A stretch of 8,559 nt of DNA, from NCBI GenBank assembly GCA_024643585.1, contig JAHEMP010000086.1, positions 1 through 8,559 of the forward strand. The letters are read 5' to 3'. Under the pieces are notes generated by a model. That model saw only the letters and a list, made by a program, of their open reading frames with translations, did not search any database and was not told the origin of the DNA. Position numbers and translations under genes: made by a program. Source of the stretch: Crocinitomicaceae bacterium (GTDB lineage Bacteria > Bacteroidota > Bacteroidia > Flavobacteriales_D > Crocinitomicaceae). This document shows, piece after piece, positions 1 through 6,795 of the stretch; the first letter of the stretch is position 1, and each line of letters begins with the position of its first letter.

Positions 1-1130
1 GGACAAGACGCTCCAGAACTAATAATGATTTTCATTATATTTTTATTGTTCAAATTCACACGAGCTTTTACCTCCATGTGCCTATGAATGTCGTAACTTA
101 ACCACTCTGTTGCAGAGGTCAATTTGGATTCGTCTTCTATAAAATAGCAAGGCAATTTATTCTCCATCAATTCGACCAAATGTGTTGTATTTGAACTGTT
201 GTAACCACCAACCACTACAGCGAAATCTGCTATTACATCCATCAAACCTTTCGTAGCGCTTTGGTTGTCATTCGTGGCATAACACAGGGTGTCGCGTGTA
301 TCTGCAATGTGATTTTTAATATTCAAGTCACCATACTTAGCAATCATCGTTTCTCGAAGGAAATCGGTTATAGCTTGAGTTTCCGTTGCCAACATGGTCG
401 TTTGATTAACCACACCAATTTTTCGTAAATCTTTTTTTGGATCAAACCCTTCAGAATATTTTCCCTTGAATGCTATGAAGAACTCTTCTTCGGTCATTTT
501 TCCAAGTATGTAATCCGCCAGCTTTTGAGCTTCTTTCATGTCCTTTAAAATGATGCTGTTCCCATTTTGACGGCTATGAGAAAAAGTAGCTCGGGTTTCT
601 TCGTGCCTGTGTTTGCCGTGAATTACAATTGTATGTTGATCTTCACCTAATTTTTCTGCACGATTCCATACTTTTTCAACAAAAGGACACGTAGTATTAT
701 AAGTATCGGTTTGTACCCCAATTTCTTTCAGTTTGGCTTCAATTTCAACGGTCGTTCCAAAGGCAGGTATAATCACCACATCTTCGGCATTCAGTTTCTC
801 CCATGGAATAATTTGACGACCAGCTGTATCTTGAAGAAATTCTATGCCATGGCTTTGTAAATCCTCATTAACACCAGGATTGTGTATCATTTGACTTAGT
901 AAATAAATCCGTTTATCAGGATTTTCAGCGATTGCTTTGTAGGCAATTTCTATCGCATTTTCCACACCATAGCAGAAACCAAAATGACGAGGAATCCAAA
1001 ATTGAACTTTTCCAAAATCCAAAAGGGAAGGGGTAAAGTCTTTTTTTCTAGGATCTGCCAACTTTCTTTTCTCTTTTACCTTTGAAATAATAGGTGATCG
1101 ATAAAAGCTGGGAATGTCAAATTGTTTCAT
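1..1130 (-). CDS. ispH: 4-hydroxy-3-methylbut-2-enyl diphosphate reductase (IspH/LytB), 3' end cut by the window
   Basis: IspH carries out the last step of the MEP pathway: a cytosolic [4Fe-4S] enzyme reduces HMBPP to IPP and DMAPP. I translated this frame by hand; it runs from ATG (MKQFDIPSFY) for 376 codons with no stop and leaves at the left edge. The three cluster cysteines are visible: C53 in GFCYGV, C148 in TTCPFV and C283 in DTLCYATNDNQ. Also present are MIHNP (residues 81-85), the HGKHRHEET block (171-179), VVNQTTM (240-246) and the substrate-binding SSN (312-314). It ends in SSGASC, where family members continue with about 25-35 more residues. The roughly 40-residue N-terminal extension and internal insertions match the long form of flavobacteria, plants and cyanobacteria rather than the 316-residue E. 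coli enzyme. No Shine-Dalgarno is seen. It lies downstream of, and is separated by a terminator from, the DUF4139 gene, so it probably has its own promoter. Confidence 0.97.
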   Translation of the reverse strand, partial: MKQFDIPSFYRSPIISKVKEKRKLADPRKKDFTPSLLDFGKVQFWIPRHFGFCYGVENAIEIAYKAIAENPDKRIYLLSQMIHNPGVNEDLQSHGIEFLQDTAGRQIIPWEKLNAEDVVIIPAFGTTVEIEAKLKEIGVQTDTYNTTCPFVEKVWNRAEKLGEDQHTIVIHGKHRHEETRATFSHSRQNGNSIILKDMKEAQKLADYILGKMTEEEFFIAFKGKYSEGFDPKKDLRKIGVVNQTTMLATETQAITDFLRETMIAKYGDLNIKNHIADTRDTLCYATNDNQSATKGLMDVIADFAVVVGGYNSSNTTHLVELMENKLPCYFIEDESKLTSATEWLSYDIHRHMEVKARVNLNNKNIMKIIISSGASC

Positions 1131-1241
1131 GGGCGCTTACAAAGTTTGTAAAGTTAACGTCTTTGAGACTATTAACGGTTCTTTTCACTAGTTTGTTCCA
1201 ATTTTAGGTAGGTTTTTCAACCTTTTTCCAAAATTATATCC
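1131..1241 (-). promoter_or_regulatory. Probable ispH leader and promoter region
   Basis: This non-coding stretch lies between the terminator of the DUF4139 gene and the ispH start codon, so the ispH promoter should be here. I could not find a convincing pair of Bacteroidota promoter elements (TTG near -33 with TAnnTTTG near -7). TAACTTTA on the minus strand (1149-1156) comes within one base of the -7 consensus, but no TTG sits at a suitable distance. The call rests on position, not on a recognised motif. Confidence 0.35.
1137..1151. repeat. Perfect 15-bp palindrome just upstream of ispH
   Basis: The plus strand reads TTACAAAGTTTGTAA, two 7-bp arms around one central base. It ends 6 bp before the ispH start codon. 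Read as RNA it could form only a weak hairpin (5-bp stem, 5-base loop), so a protein-binding site is the likelier role if it has one. Just beyond it, TTAACG occurs twice (1154-1159 and 1172-1177) around the small inverted repeat GTCT-TTG-AGAC (1159-1169). The arrangement is seen directly; any regulatory role is inference, and an AT-rich palindrome of this size can arise by chance. Confidence 0.4.
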
Positions 1242-1280
1242 AAAAAAAAAGAGATGACACAAAATGCCATCCCTCTTTTT
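1242..1280 (-). terminator. Intrinsic terminator of the DUF4139 gene
   Basis: Read on the minus strand, starting 13 bases after the TAG stop, AAAAAGA pairs with TCTTTTT, and inside that GATGGCA pairs with TGTCATC (one G-U pair). A two-base GG bulge sits on the 5' side and the loop is TTTTG. The 3' arm runs into a tract of nine T residues (1242-1250 on the complement). The inner 7-bp stem followed by the U-run is a classical Rho-independent layout. It insulates ispH from readthrough. Confidence 0.8.
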
Positions 1281-1293
1281 AACCCGCGACCCA

Positions 1294-2991
1294 CTATATA
1301 ACCATGTTTATATCCTTGTTGTGTTTCACCCGGTATTTGAAATTTATATTTTCATTGGTTTTTGGCTTTAATTTCACAATCCACTCTATGGTTCCAGTTT
1401 TGGTATTTAAATTGCCTTTGTCAAGTCCTTGCTCCTCGATAATTATTTCTGGATTAGTGGTAACCGGCATTTGGTCCAACACAACAATTTCAATTTCTGT
1501 GGATTTCAAGTTTCGTATTTCAATGTTGTAAGCCATTGTTTTCTCTTTGTTGCTTCCGACTATTTTCTCTTTGCATTCTTTTTTCATCAAGGTTCGTTTC
1601 ACCATGATATTCGGGTCTTTGCCCAAAGAGAAAGAAATGGTATCTTCCATTTGAGAAGGATTCAAAAAGGTTTCACCTATGTAGGTTCCATCAAAGAAAA
1701 TATTTGCCTTGGCAGGTACCAATTGATAATCGGATAAATTCGCCAATTCTGCCATTAAAAAGGCCGATTGGTCTAATTTAGGTATGGTATAATAACGGTA
1801 GTTTGTTGGAATATTGATGTTTCTAATCAATACCATGTGTTTTTCGTTGTTCGATTTGATGGAATACGGCAAGTCTATTTTAAATTCCGCTGAAATCATG
1901 TGCTCAATAACTTGTGTGAAATCTGCAGAGGTCTTGGAATCATACTTTACGCCGGATGAATTCGTGAAATATTGGGGTTTACTATTTACTTGTACCTCCT
2001 CTAAATCATACATTCGCTTGTCTTTTGTTATTTCTAAATTTCCGCTGCGGCTTTTTTCTTCTAAGGCCTTGTAATTGTTATAATCCACGTACCAGGGATG
2101 TAACGTTGGTAAGGTTTTGTTTTGATAGGGGTTGTTGGTTGAAATGCTCAAACGTACGTCTTCCCAATCGAGGCCAGTATTTTGATAAACTTGCGCTTTG
2201 TAGTTCATATTGATTTTTGATCCTTGTACTTCAGCGCGCATATCGTAAAGGGGACTCCAACCGGCCTGACTTACCAAATACGAAAGATGCAATTTGCCGA
2301 CTGAAGCTTCTGTAGCCGAAAGGGTGATTGTAACACGGTGACTTGGTCCTTTTGGTTTGCTGTTCAATTGAGCATTGTTTTGGAAATTTTTCAAGGTTCG
2401 CAAACGTGCGTTCATTTCCGATTGAAGTTCCACTTTTTTACTTTTTGTTCGGTTCAATGAAAGAAGGTTTTTGTTGATTTCCAGCATTTTAACCGTATAG
2501 TAATCCATGGCTTGTTTCAAGAGATTAATGGAATCATTTACCTTTCCTTGTCCGCGTATTGCACCATTGTTGGCAAGAATATTTTTCGAGGCAACGAACA
2601 CATCAATTTCGTCTTGTATCATTTGAATATCAAATCCCAATTGCAAGAGCGAATCTTCCAACAATTTTATGTCTTTTCGAACTTTAAGTGGCAACCCTTC
2701 CAAGTTTTCCGGTTCTGGTTTTGGGTAAAACAAGGAATATTTAGCATCGATGATGACCACGTTTCCACTGGCCAATACTTGCAAACTGTTGGGGTCTATC
2801 GTCGGGCAAACACCATCAATAATCACTCGCGTAATTCCAGCCTTAATAGAGTAGGAAGCTTTTCGCTTCACCTGAGCACCCTGTGTGTACACGGTTACTT
2901 CTGTTATATTCGATTTTACAATGTCCTCATCGTAAGAAAAAACCGAAGTACTCGCAAATACTCCGATGGCAATTAAAATTAGTTTATACAT
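1294..2991 (-). CDS. Exported DUF4140/DUF4139 protein (mucoidy inhibitor A family)
   Basis: The 565-residue product starts with a signal peptide (MYKLILIAIGVFASTSVFS, cut near residue 19), so it is exported to the periplasm or cell surface. Residues about 25-90 match the N-terminal DUF4140 domain (EVTVYTQGAQVKRKASYSI, then a VIIDGVCPTIDPNSLQV stretch). Residues 100-205 are Lys/Glu/Leu/Asn-rich and probably form a coiled coil. Residues about 218-560 match DUF4139, with the hallmark YLVSQAGWSPLYDMRAEV (238-255), then NTGLDWEDVRLSIST and, at the end, LKPKTNENINFKYRVKH. The name comes from the MuiA regulator of exopolysaccharide; no biochemical activity is established for bacterial members, so the role here is open. 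Residues 305-360 form a low-complexity insertion inside DUF4139. The gene is monocistronic, with its own terminator and a divergent neighbour. The start is an ATG followed directly by the signal peptide; no Shine-Dalgarno is seen. Confidence 0.88.
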   Translation of the reverse strand: MYKLILIAIGVFASTSVFSYDEDIVKSNITEVTVYTQGAQVKRKASYSIKAGITRVIIDGVCPTIDPNSLQVLASGNVVIIDAKYSLFYPKPEPENLEGLPLKVRKDIKLLEDSLLQLGFDIQMIQDEIDVFVASKNILANNGAIRGQGKVNDSINLLKQAMDYYTVKMLEINKNLLSLNRTKSKKVELQSEMNARLRTLKNFQNNAQLNSKPKGPSHRVTITLSATEASVGKLHLSYLVSQAGWSPLYDMRAEVQGSKINMNYKAQVYQNTGLDWEDVRLSISTNNPYQNKTLPTLHPWYVDYNNYKALEEKSRSGNLEITKDKRMYDLEEVQVNSKPQYFTNSSGVKYDSKTSADFTQVIEHMISAEFKIDLPYSIKSNNEKHMVLIRNINIPTNYRYYTIPKLDQSAFLMAELANLSDYQLVPAKANIFFDGTYIGETFLNPSQMEDTISFSLGKDPNIMVKRTLMKKECKEKIVGSNKEKTMAYNIEIRNLKSTEIEIVVLDQMPVTTNPEIIIEEQGLDKGNLNTKTGTIEWIVKLKPKTNENINFKYRVKHNKDINMVI

Positions 2992-3085
2992 GGTCGTTTG
3001 TTTTTTTTGATCTGTACAAGAGAAGAAGAGATTGGTTCAGATTTAGTTTTTATATTAGCCAAGAAAACCGCTTAAGTCACATAAA
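2992..3085. promoter_or_regulatory. Divergent intergenic region
   Basis: These 94 bp separate the start codons of the DUF4139 gene (minus) and the unrecognised exported protein (plus), so both promoters must lie here. The best minus-strand candidate is TAAATCTG (3038-3045), one base off the Bacteroidota -7 consensus TAnnTTTG and about 47 bases before the ATG. The best plus-strand candidate is TAGTTTTT (3044-3051), also one base off. Neither has a TTG at the usual distance. The two candidates overlap at 3044-3045, which would make initiation mutually exclusive if both are real. Neither gene has a Shine-Dalgarno; A-rich bases precede each ATG. Confidence 0.4.
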
Positions 3086-3751
3086 ATGAAAAACCTAATC
3101 TTCTTTATCCTTCTTTTCATCTCTTTCTCTGTTTTTTCCCAAGAGAAGAAAAAAATTGACATAACTGAATACATCAAAGAAGTTCAAATTTGGAACAAAG
3201 AAGGAAGTAAAATGGCCTTGACCTTTTGGATTCCAACGAGTTATTGGAGATTAGCTTTGGAAGGAAGTCCAAATGTTACGGAGGAATCCATTCAATTGAT
3301 AGAACAAACCTTTGAAGCCTATTTGTTTGTTTGCGTTTTGGAATTGACGATGGATGCAGGAGCAGAAATGACCTTTAAGGAGGAAAGTCAGATACGAAAA
3401 GGTTTGTATGCTAGAGCCCATGGCAACAAAGTTTTATTGCCTTTAAAAGACAAAGACATTCCTGAAACAACCTTGTATTTTATGGAGACCATGAAGCCTA
3501 TGTTTGAGCAGATGTTGGGGCAAATGGGCAAAGGGATGCATTTTTATTTGTTTGACAATCAAGATAAAAATGGCAATATGCTCGTTGATGAATACGAAAA
3601 AGGTTCGCTAATCATCAAACATTCTGATCACGAGTTTAATTTTGAATTACCGTTGGTGATTTTGTTACCCGATAAATTTTGTCCAACCGACAATGCAGTA
3701 ATGAAGGGGAATTGGAATTTTTGTCCTATGCACGGTGTAAAATTGGACTAA
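3086..3751 (+). CDS. Unrecognised exported protein with a Cys/His tail
   Basis: I do not recognise the family. The 221-residue product begins with a clear signal peptide (MKNLIFFILLFISFSVFSQ, cut near residue 18-19), so it is exported; no lipobox cysteine follows and no other membrane span is obvious. The mature part looks mixed alpha/beta: an acidic N-terminal half with a hydrophobic segment FEAYLFVCVLELTM (76-89), then a Met-rich helix (residues 132-151, METMKPMFEQMLGQMGKGM). The C-terminus carries CP (C199), twelve residues, then CPMHG (C213, H216), ending in VKLD. This resembles the closing half of zinc-ribbon tails such as FCPxCGxxL, but with His in place of one Cys and only one clear pair, so metal binding is a guess. 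An NQDKNGNMLVDE stretch (158-169) resembles a calcium-binding EF loop. It is the only plus-strand gene, divergent from the DUF4139 gene and convergent with the FAD oxidoreductase, 11 bp away. Confidence 0.85.
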   Translation: MKNLIFFILLFISFSVFSQEKKKIDITEYIKEVQIWNKEGSKMALTFWIPTSYWRLALEGSPNVTEESIQLIEQTFEAYLFVCVLELTMDAGAEMTFKEESQIRKGLYARAHGNKVLLPLKDKDIPETTLYFMETMKPMFEQMLGQMGKGMHFYLFDNQDKNGNMLVDEYEKGSLIIKHSDHEFNFELPLVILLPDKFCPTDNAVMKGNWNFCPMHGVKLD

Positions 3752-3762
3752 GGGGTAACTAT

Positions 3763-5301
3763 TTAATCAATACGGGTGATTTTCTCCACACAATTCATCC
3801 CATCAATAGCCGCACTTATGATTCCGCCGGCGTAACCAGCACCTTCTGCACAAGGATATAAACCTCTTACTTCGGGATGTTCCATAGTTTCTCTATCTCT
3901 AGGTATTTGTATTGGACTTGATGTTCTTGATTCAGGAGCATGAAGAACGGCGTCGTTGGAAATGAAGCCTTTCATTTTTTTGTCGAAATCAAGGAATCCT
4001 TGTCGAAGTCTTGAGGCGATAAAGTCGGGCAGTACTTTGTTTAAATCGACGCTTGTGATGCCCGGTTGGTAGGAACTTCTTGGGAATTCTGTTGACACTT
4101 TACCGTCGATGAAATCTTTTAAACGTTGCGCTGGAACATTTTGCGTTTTCCCAGCCGCGACCCAACAATCACGTTCAACTTTTTTCTGAAAATCGAGGCA
4201 AACCATTGGATTGTCTTTGTCTTCGAAATCTTCTGGTCCAACGCTGATAACAATTCCTGAATTTGCATATGGATTGTTTCGTTTGGATGGAGACCATCCA
4301 TTTGTCACAACCTCACCTGGTGAAGTTGCGCAAGGAGCAATAATTCCTCCTGGACACATGCAAAAACTAAAAACACCTTTGTCCTTTACCTGCGTAACAA
4401 GCGAGTAGGCGGCAGGTGGCAAGTATTCGTCGCTTTTTCGGCCGTGGTATTGCAGTTGATCGATGAACTCCTGTCTATGCTCGACCCGGACACCAAGTGC
4501 AAAAGGTTTCGCATTGATTTTAATTTTTTTATCAAAAAGCAATTGAAAAATATCCCTTGCCGAATGGCCGGTCGCTAAAATGAGGTGTTGAGCAGGGATT
4601 GTTTCTTCTTCGTTGATCGTGATATTTTTGATTTTGCCATTCTCCGTCGAAAAGTTGGTCAATTTAGCATCAAAATGAACTTCGCCGCCCGCGCGTATTA
4701 TTTCTTCCCGCATGGCTACAATGATTTGGGGTAATTTGTTGGTGCCAATATGTGGATGTGCGTCCACGAGAATATCTCTGTCGGCTCCAAAATGAACAAA
4801 TAAACCCAATGCTCGATTCACATCGCCGCGTTTTTTGCTGCGTGTGTATAATTTTCCGTCGGAGTAAGTTCCAGCTCCACCTTCACCAAAACAATAGTTC
4901 GATTCTGGATTTACCTCATGATTTTTGTTGAGTTGCGCTAAATCTCTTCGACGAGATCGAACATCTTTCCCGCGTTCGAAAACGACAGGTTTCCACCCCA
5001 ATTCAATCGCACGAAGTGCCGCAAAAAGTCCCGCTGGTCCCGCGCCGATGATATGAATTTCTTTTTTTAAATCGACCTTTATCGGTTCGTAAAATAGTTC
5101 TATTGGCCAGCTTTCATTTGAATCGATTATTTCGAAAGTGGCATTTACTTTTATGTCACGTTTTCTAGCGTCTATGGAACGTTTTTTCCACCGGAATTGG
5201 AAACTATCGCTTGGTTTACCAATGGCCTTGGCCAATTGTTGTGAAATAAACTGGTCGTCGTTTACTTGCTCCGGCGTCAGAAAGAGTTGAATACTGTCCA
5301 T
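3763..5301 (-). CDS. FAD-dependent oxidoreductase of the COG2509 type
   Basis: The 512-residue product is a predicted cytosolic flavoprotein whose substrate is unknown. An N-terminal domain of about 80 residues precedes the Rossmann FAD-binding motif IHIIGAGPAGLFAALRA (G86, G88, G91), with the acidic residue at the end of strand 2 in VVFERG (E109). CFGEGGAGTYSDGKLYTR (137-154) is typical of this family, ATGHSARD (243-250) is the second dinucleotide-contacting motif, and GLYPCAEGAGYAGGIISAA (480-498) closes the FAD site. A cysteine-bearing segment (C314, C316, C324; FCMCPGGIIAPC) lies in the middle. I chose the ATG at 5301 over an in-frame TTG at 5355. MDSIQLFLTP is the usual kind of N-terminus for the family, the TTG lies within the porT-like coding region, and GAGGG sits five bases before the ATG. 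The ATG comes one base after the upstream stop, which implies translational coupling. No terminator is seen; the convergent neighbour ends 11 bp away. Confidence 0.9.
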   Translation of the reverse strand: MDSIQLFLTPEQVNDDQFISQQLAKAIGKPSDSFQFRWKKRSIDARKRDIKVNATFEIIDSNESWPIELFYEPIKVDLKKEIHIIGAGPAGLFAALRAIELGWKPVVFERGKDVRSRRRDLAQLNKNHEVNPESNYCFGEGGAGTYSDGKLYTRSKKRGDVNRALGLFVHFGADRDILVDAHPHIGTNKLPQIIVAMREEIIRAGGEVHFDAKLTNFSTENGKIKNITINEEETIPAQHLILATGHSARDIFQLLFDKKIKINAKPFALGVRVEHRQEFIDQLQYHGRKSDEYLPPAAYSLVTQVKDKGVFSFCMCPGGIIAPCATSPGEVVTNGWSPSKRNNPYANSGIVISVGPEDFEDKDNPMVCLDFQKKVERDCWVAAGKTQNVPAQRLKDFIDGKVSTEFPRSSYQPGITSVDLNKVLPDFIASRLRQGFLDFDKKMKGFISNDAVLHAPESRTSSPIQIPRDRETMEHPEVRGLYPCAEGAGYAGGIISAAIDGMNCVEKITRID

Positions 5302-5302
5302 T

Positions 5303-6016
5303 CTATCCCTCGAATATAATTGATAATCCCCACACTTTGTTGTAGAGGAAGTCAATTGGTTTGGATGAAGAGGTGTTGTCTTGAATAAGTGAATTTACGA
5401 ACCCTTGGGAGTATTTTATTTCGAGTCCGAACTTGAAATACGGCGTAAAAAATTCAACCCCAGCACCTATTTGAACAAGAAAATCGTCACGCTTTATTTT
5501 GATAAAAGGATCAGAAAAAGATTGATTGGCATCTTGTTGTGATTGCAAATCCAAAGAATATTGAGCACCGGCAAGCACGTAGGTGGCGAAATTGTTGAAT
5601 CGGGTAGTTCTAAATTGGAACATTAGTGGAAAATCCAGATTGGTACTGGCAATTCTCTCTTCCAAGGTAGAATCTTTCAATGGATTTAAAATACTCGTTG
5701 AGGTTAATGTTAGAACACGTTCTTGAAAGGAAAGCGAAGGCAGGAAACGTAGACGAGTTGTTGGTCCCCACAATTTTAAGGTTGAAACAATACCGAGTTG
5801 TCCTCCAGTTTGAGATTTGGATTCAACACTTTTGACACCATAAAGTTGATACGAATCAGCGTTCTGATAGACAGAAAATCCAGCCGAATTAAGTCCTAAC
5901 ATGAAACCAAAATGTGCTCTTCTTTCGTCAAATCTTGAGTAATTTTTTGGTTTAGGACGTTGTCCGAAGGCAAATCCTGCGCAAAAAACAAATACTAAGA
6001 GACAATATTTCATCAT
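5303..6016 (-). CDS. porT: PorT-like outer-membrane beta-barrel protein (type IX secretion)
   Basis: The 237-residue product has a signal peptide (MMKYCLLVFVFCAGFAFG, cut near residue 18) and a remainder of alternating, aromatic-rich strands typical of a small outer-membrane barrel. Examples are HFGFMLGLNSAGFSVY (35-50), LRFLPSLSFQERVLTL (89-104), STNLDFPLMFQFR (124-136), ATYVLAGAQYSLDL (144-157), DDFLVQIGAGVEFF (177-190) and the final strand VWGLSIIFEG. PorT is an accessory protein of the type IX secretion system, needed for export of gingipains and adhesins; in Bacteroidota it commonly lies next to ubiE, as here. The name rests on fold, size and position, since short barrels diverge quickly; a generic OMP_b-brl protein is the alternative. 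The frame opens with a TTG at 6052, 4 bp after ubiE, but that would bury the signal peptide behind 12 polar residues. I prefer ATG 6016, with 6013 equally possible. There is no Shine-Dalgarno. Confidence 0.78.
   Translation of the reverse strand: MMKYCLLVFVFCAGFAFGQRPKPKNYSRFDERRAHFGFMLGLNSAGFSVYQNADSYQLYGVKSVESKSQTGGQLGIVSTLKLWGPTTRLRFLPSLSFQERVLTLTSTSILNPLKDSTLEERIASTNLDFPLMFQFRTTRFNNFATYVLAGAQYSLDLQSQQDANQSFSDPFIKIKRDDFLVQIGAGVEFFTPYFKFGLEIKYSQGFVNSLIQDNTSSSKPIDFLYNKVWGLSIIFEG
5307..5311 (-). promoter_or_regulatory. Shine-Dalgarno-like site that fixes the FAD oxidoreductase start
   Basis: The minus strand reads GAGGG five bases before ATG, inside the last codons of the porT-like gene and overlapping its end (GAG GGA TAG A ATG). 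It is the only good Shine-Dalgarno I saw before a start in this window. It supports the 5301 start and re-initiation by ribosomes finishing the upstream gene. Confidence 0.55.
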
Positions 6017-6056
6017 TGTGGAATCAACGCTTTTGCGGTTCGTATATTGCAAATAT

Positions 6057-6788
6057 CTATTTAATACCTGAATATATGGTTGCTATACCTCCAGAAACCA
6101 ATTGAGCTTCAATTGATTTATAACCCAATTTTTCAAGAATATTTGTAAAATCTTTTCCTTCCGGGAACGCTGCGACCGATTCAGGTAAATAAGCATACGC
6201 TTTATCGTCCTTGGAAATGCTTTTCCCTAAGAAAGGAATGATGTTTTTAGAGTAAAACCCGAAAGCTTGTTTAATTGGAAATTTTTTGGGTTTAGAAAAT
6301 TCCAAGATAATTAATTTACCTCCAGGACGCACCACGCGTAACATTTCGGATAAGCCTTTCTCTAGATTTTCAAAATTTCGAACACCGAATCCAACAGTAA
6401 GTGCGTCGAAATGATTGTCGTCAAAAGGAAGAGTTTCGCTGTCCCCAACCATCATTTTTATGACGTCGGTAACGCCTTTTTTCTCCATCTTTTTTTGTCC
6501 AACGGCCACCATTCCAGGGGAAAGATCAAGGCCTACGATTTCTTTTGGTTTTAATGCCAAAGCTGCCAAAGCGAAATCACCTGTACCTGTCGCTATGTCC
6601 AAAACACGTTCAGGCTTGATTACACGAAGCGCTTTTATGGCTTTTTTTCTCCAAATTTTGTCGATGCCAAGTGATAAAAAATGATTTAGAAAATCGTATT
6701 TCCCAGAAATGTTGTCGAACATTTCTCGTACTTCTTCTTTTTTCGATTTATCTTCGTTTCCGTATGGTTTTACTACTTTATCTTCCAT
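6057..6788 (-). CDS. ubiE: Demethylmenaquinone methyltransferase (UbiE/MenG)
   Basis: This is a SAM-dependent C-methyltransferase of 243 residues, close to the usual 230-250. It converts demethylmenaquinol to menaquinol, the last step of menaquinone synthesis, at the inner face of the cytoplasmic membrane. Bacteroidota use menaquinone, so the MenG role is expected rather than ubiquinone synthesis. The signature motifs are FDNISGKYDFLNHFLSLG (24-41), SAM motif I VLDIATGTGD (62-71), the ribose-binding acidic residue in GLDLS (D88), GDSETLPF (115-122), and FGVRNFENLEKGLSEMLRVV followed by RPGGKL (134-159). YLPESVAAFP (200-209) and a closing GGIATIYSGIK are also typical. It starts at an ATG seven bases (all A) after the ktrB stop, with no Shine-Dalgarno, so it is probably co-transcribed with its neighbours and perhaps translationally coupled. 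Confidence 0.96.
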   Translation of the reverse strand: MEDKVVKPYGNEDKSKKEEVREMFDNISGKYDFLNHFLSLGIDKIWRKKAIKALRVIKPERVLDIATGTGDFALAALALKPKEIVGLDLSPGMVAVGQKKMEKKGVTDVIKMMVGDSETLPFDDNHFDALTVGFGVRNFENLEKGLSEMLRVVRPGGKLIILEFSKPKKFPIKQAFGFYSKNIIPFLGKSISKDDKAYAYLPESVAAFPEGKDFTNILEKLGYKSIEAQLVSGGIATIYSGIK

Positions 6789-6795
6789 TTTTTTT

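Noticed and set aside
1..1130. ispH as a truncated pseudogene
   Set aside because: The frame is intact with all catalytic motifs present, and it ends only because the window ends.
1210..1223. Small hairpin AGGTT-TTTC-AACCT followed by T residues on the plus strand, as a terminator
   Set aside because: The stem has only 5 bp, and no plus-strand gene lies upstream for it to terminate.
2512..2976. 154-codon open frame on the plus strand, antisense to the DUF4139 gene
   Set aside because: It overlaps the conserved DUF4140 region in full and encodes no recognisable domain; it is a shadow frame.
3752..3762. Shared terminator between the convergent exported-protein and FAD oxidoreductase genes
   Set aside because: The gap has only 11 bases, and I could find no hairpin with a T-run on either strand at or around it.
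4119..4301. 60-codon frame on the minus strand inside the FAD oxidoreductase gene
   Set aside because: It is an out-of-frame reading of well-conserved FAD oxidoreductase codons, with no evidence of independent use.
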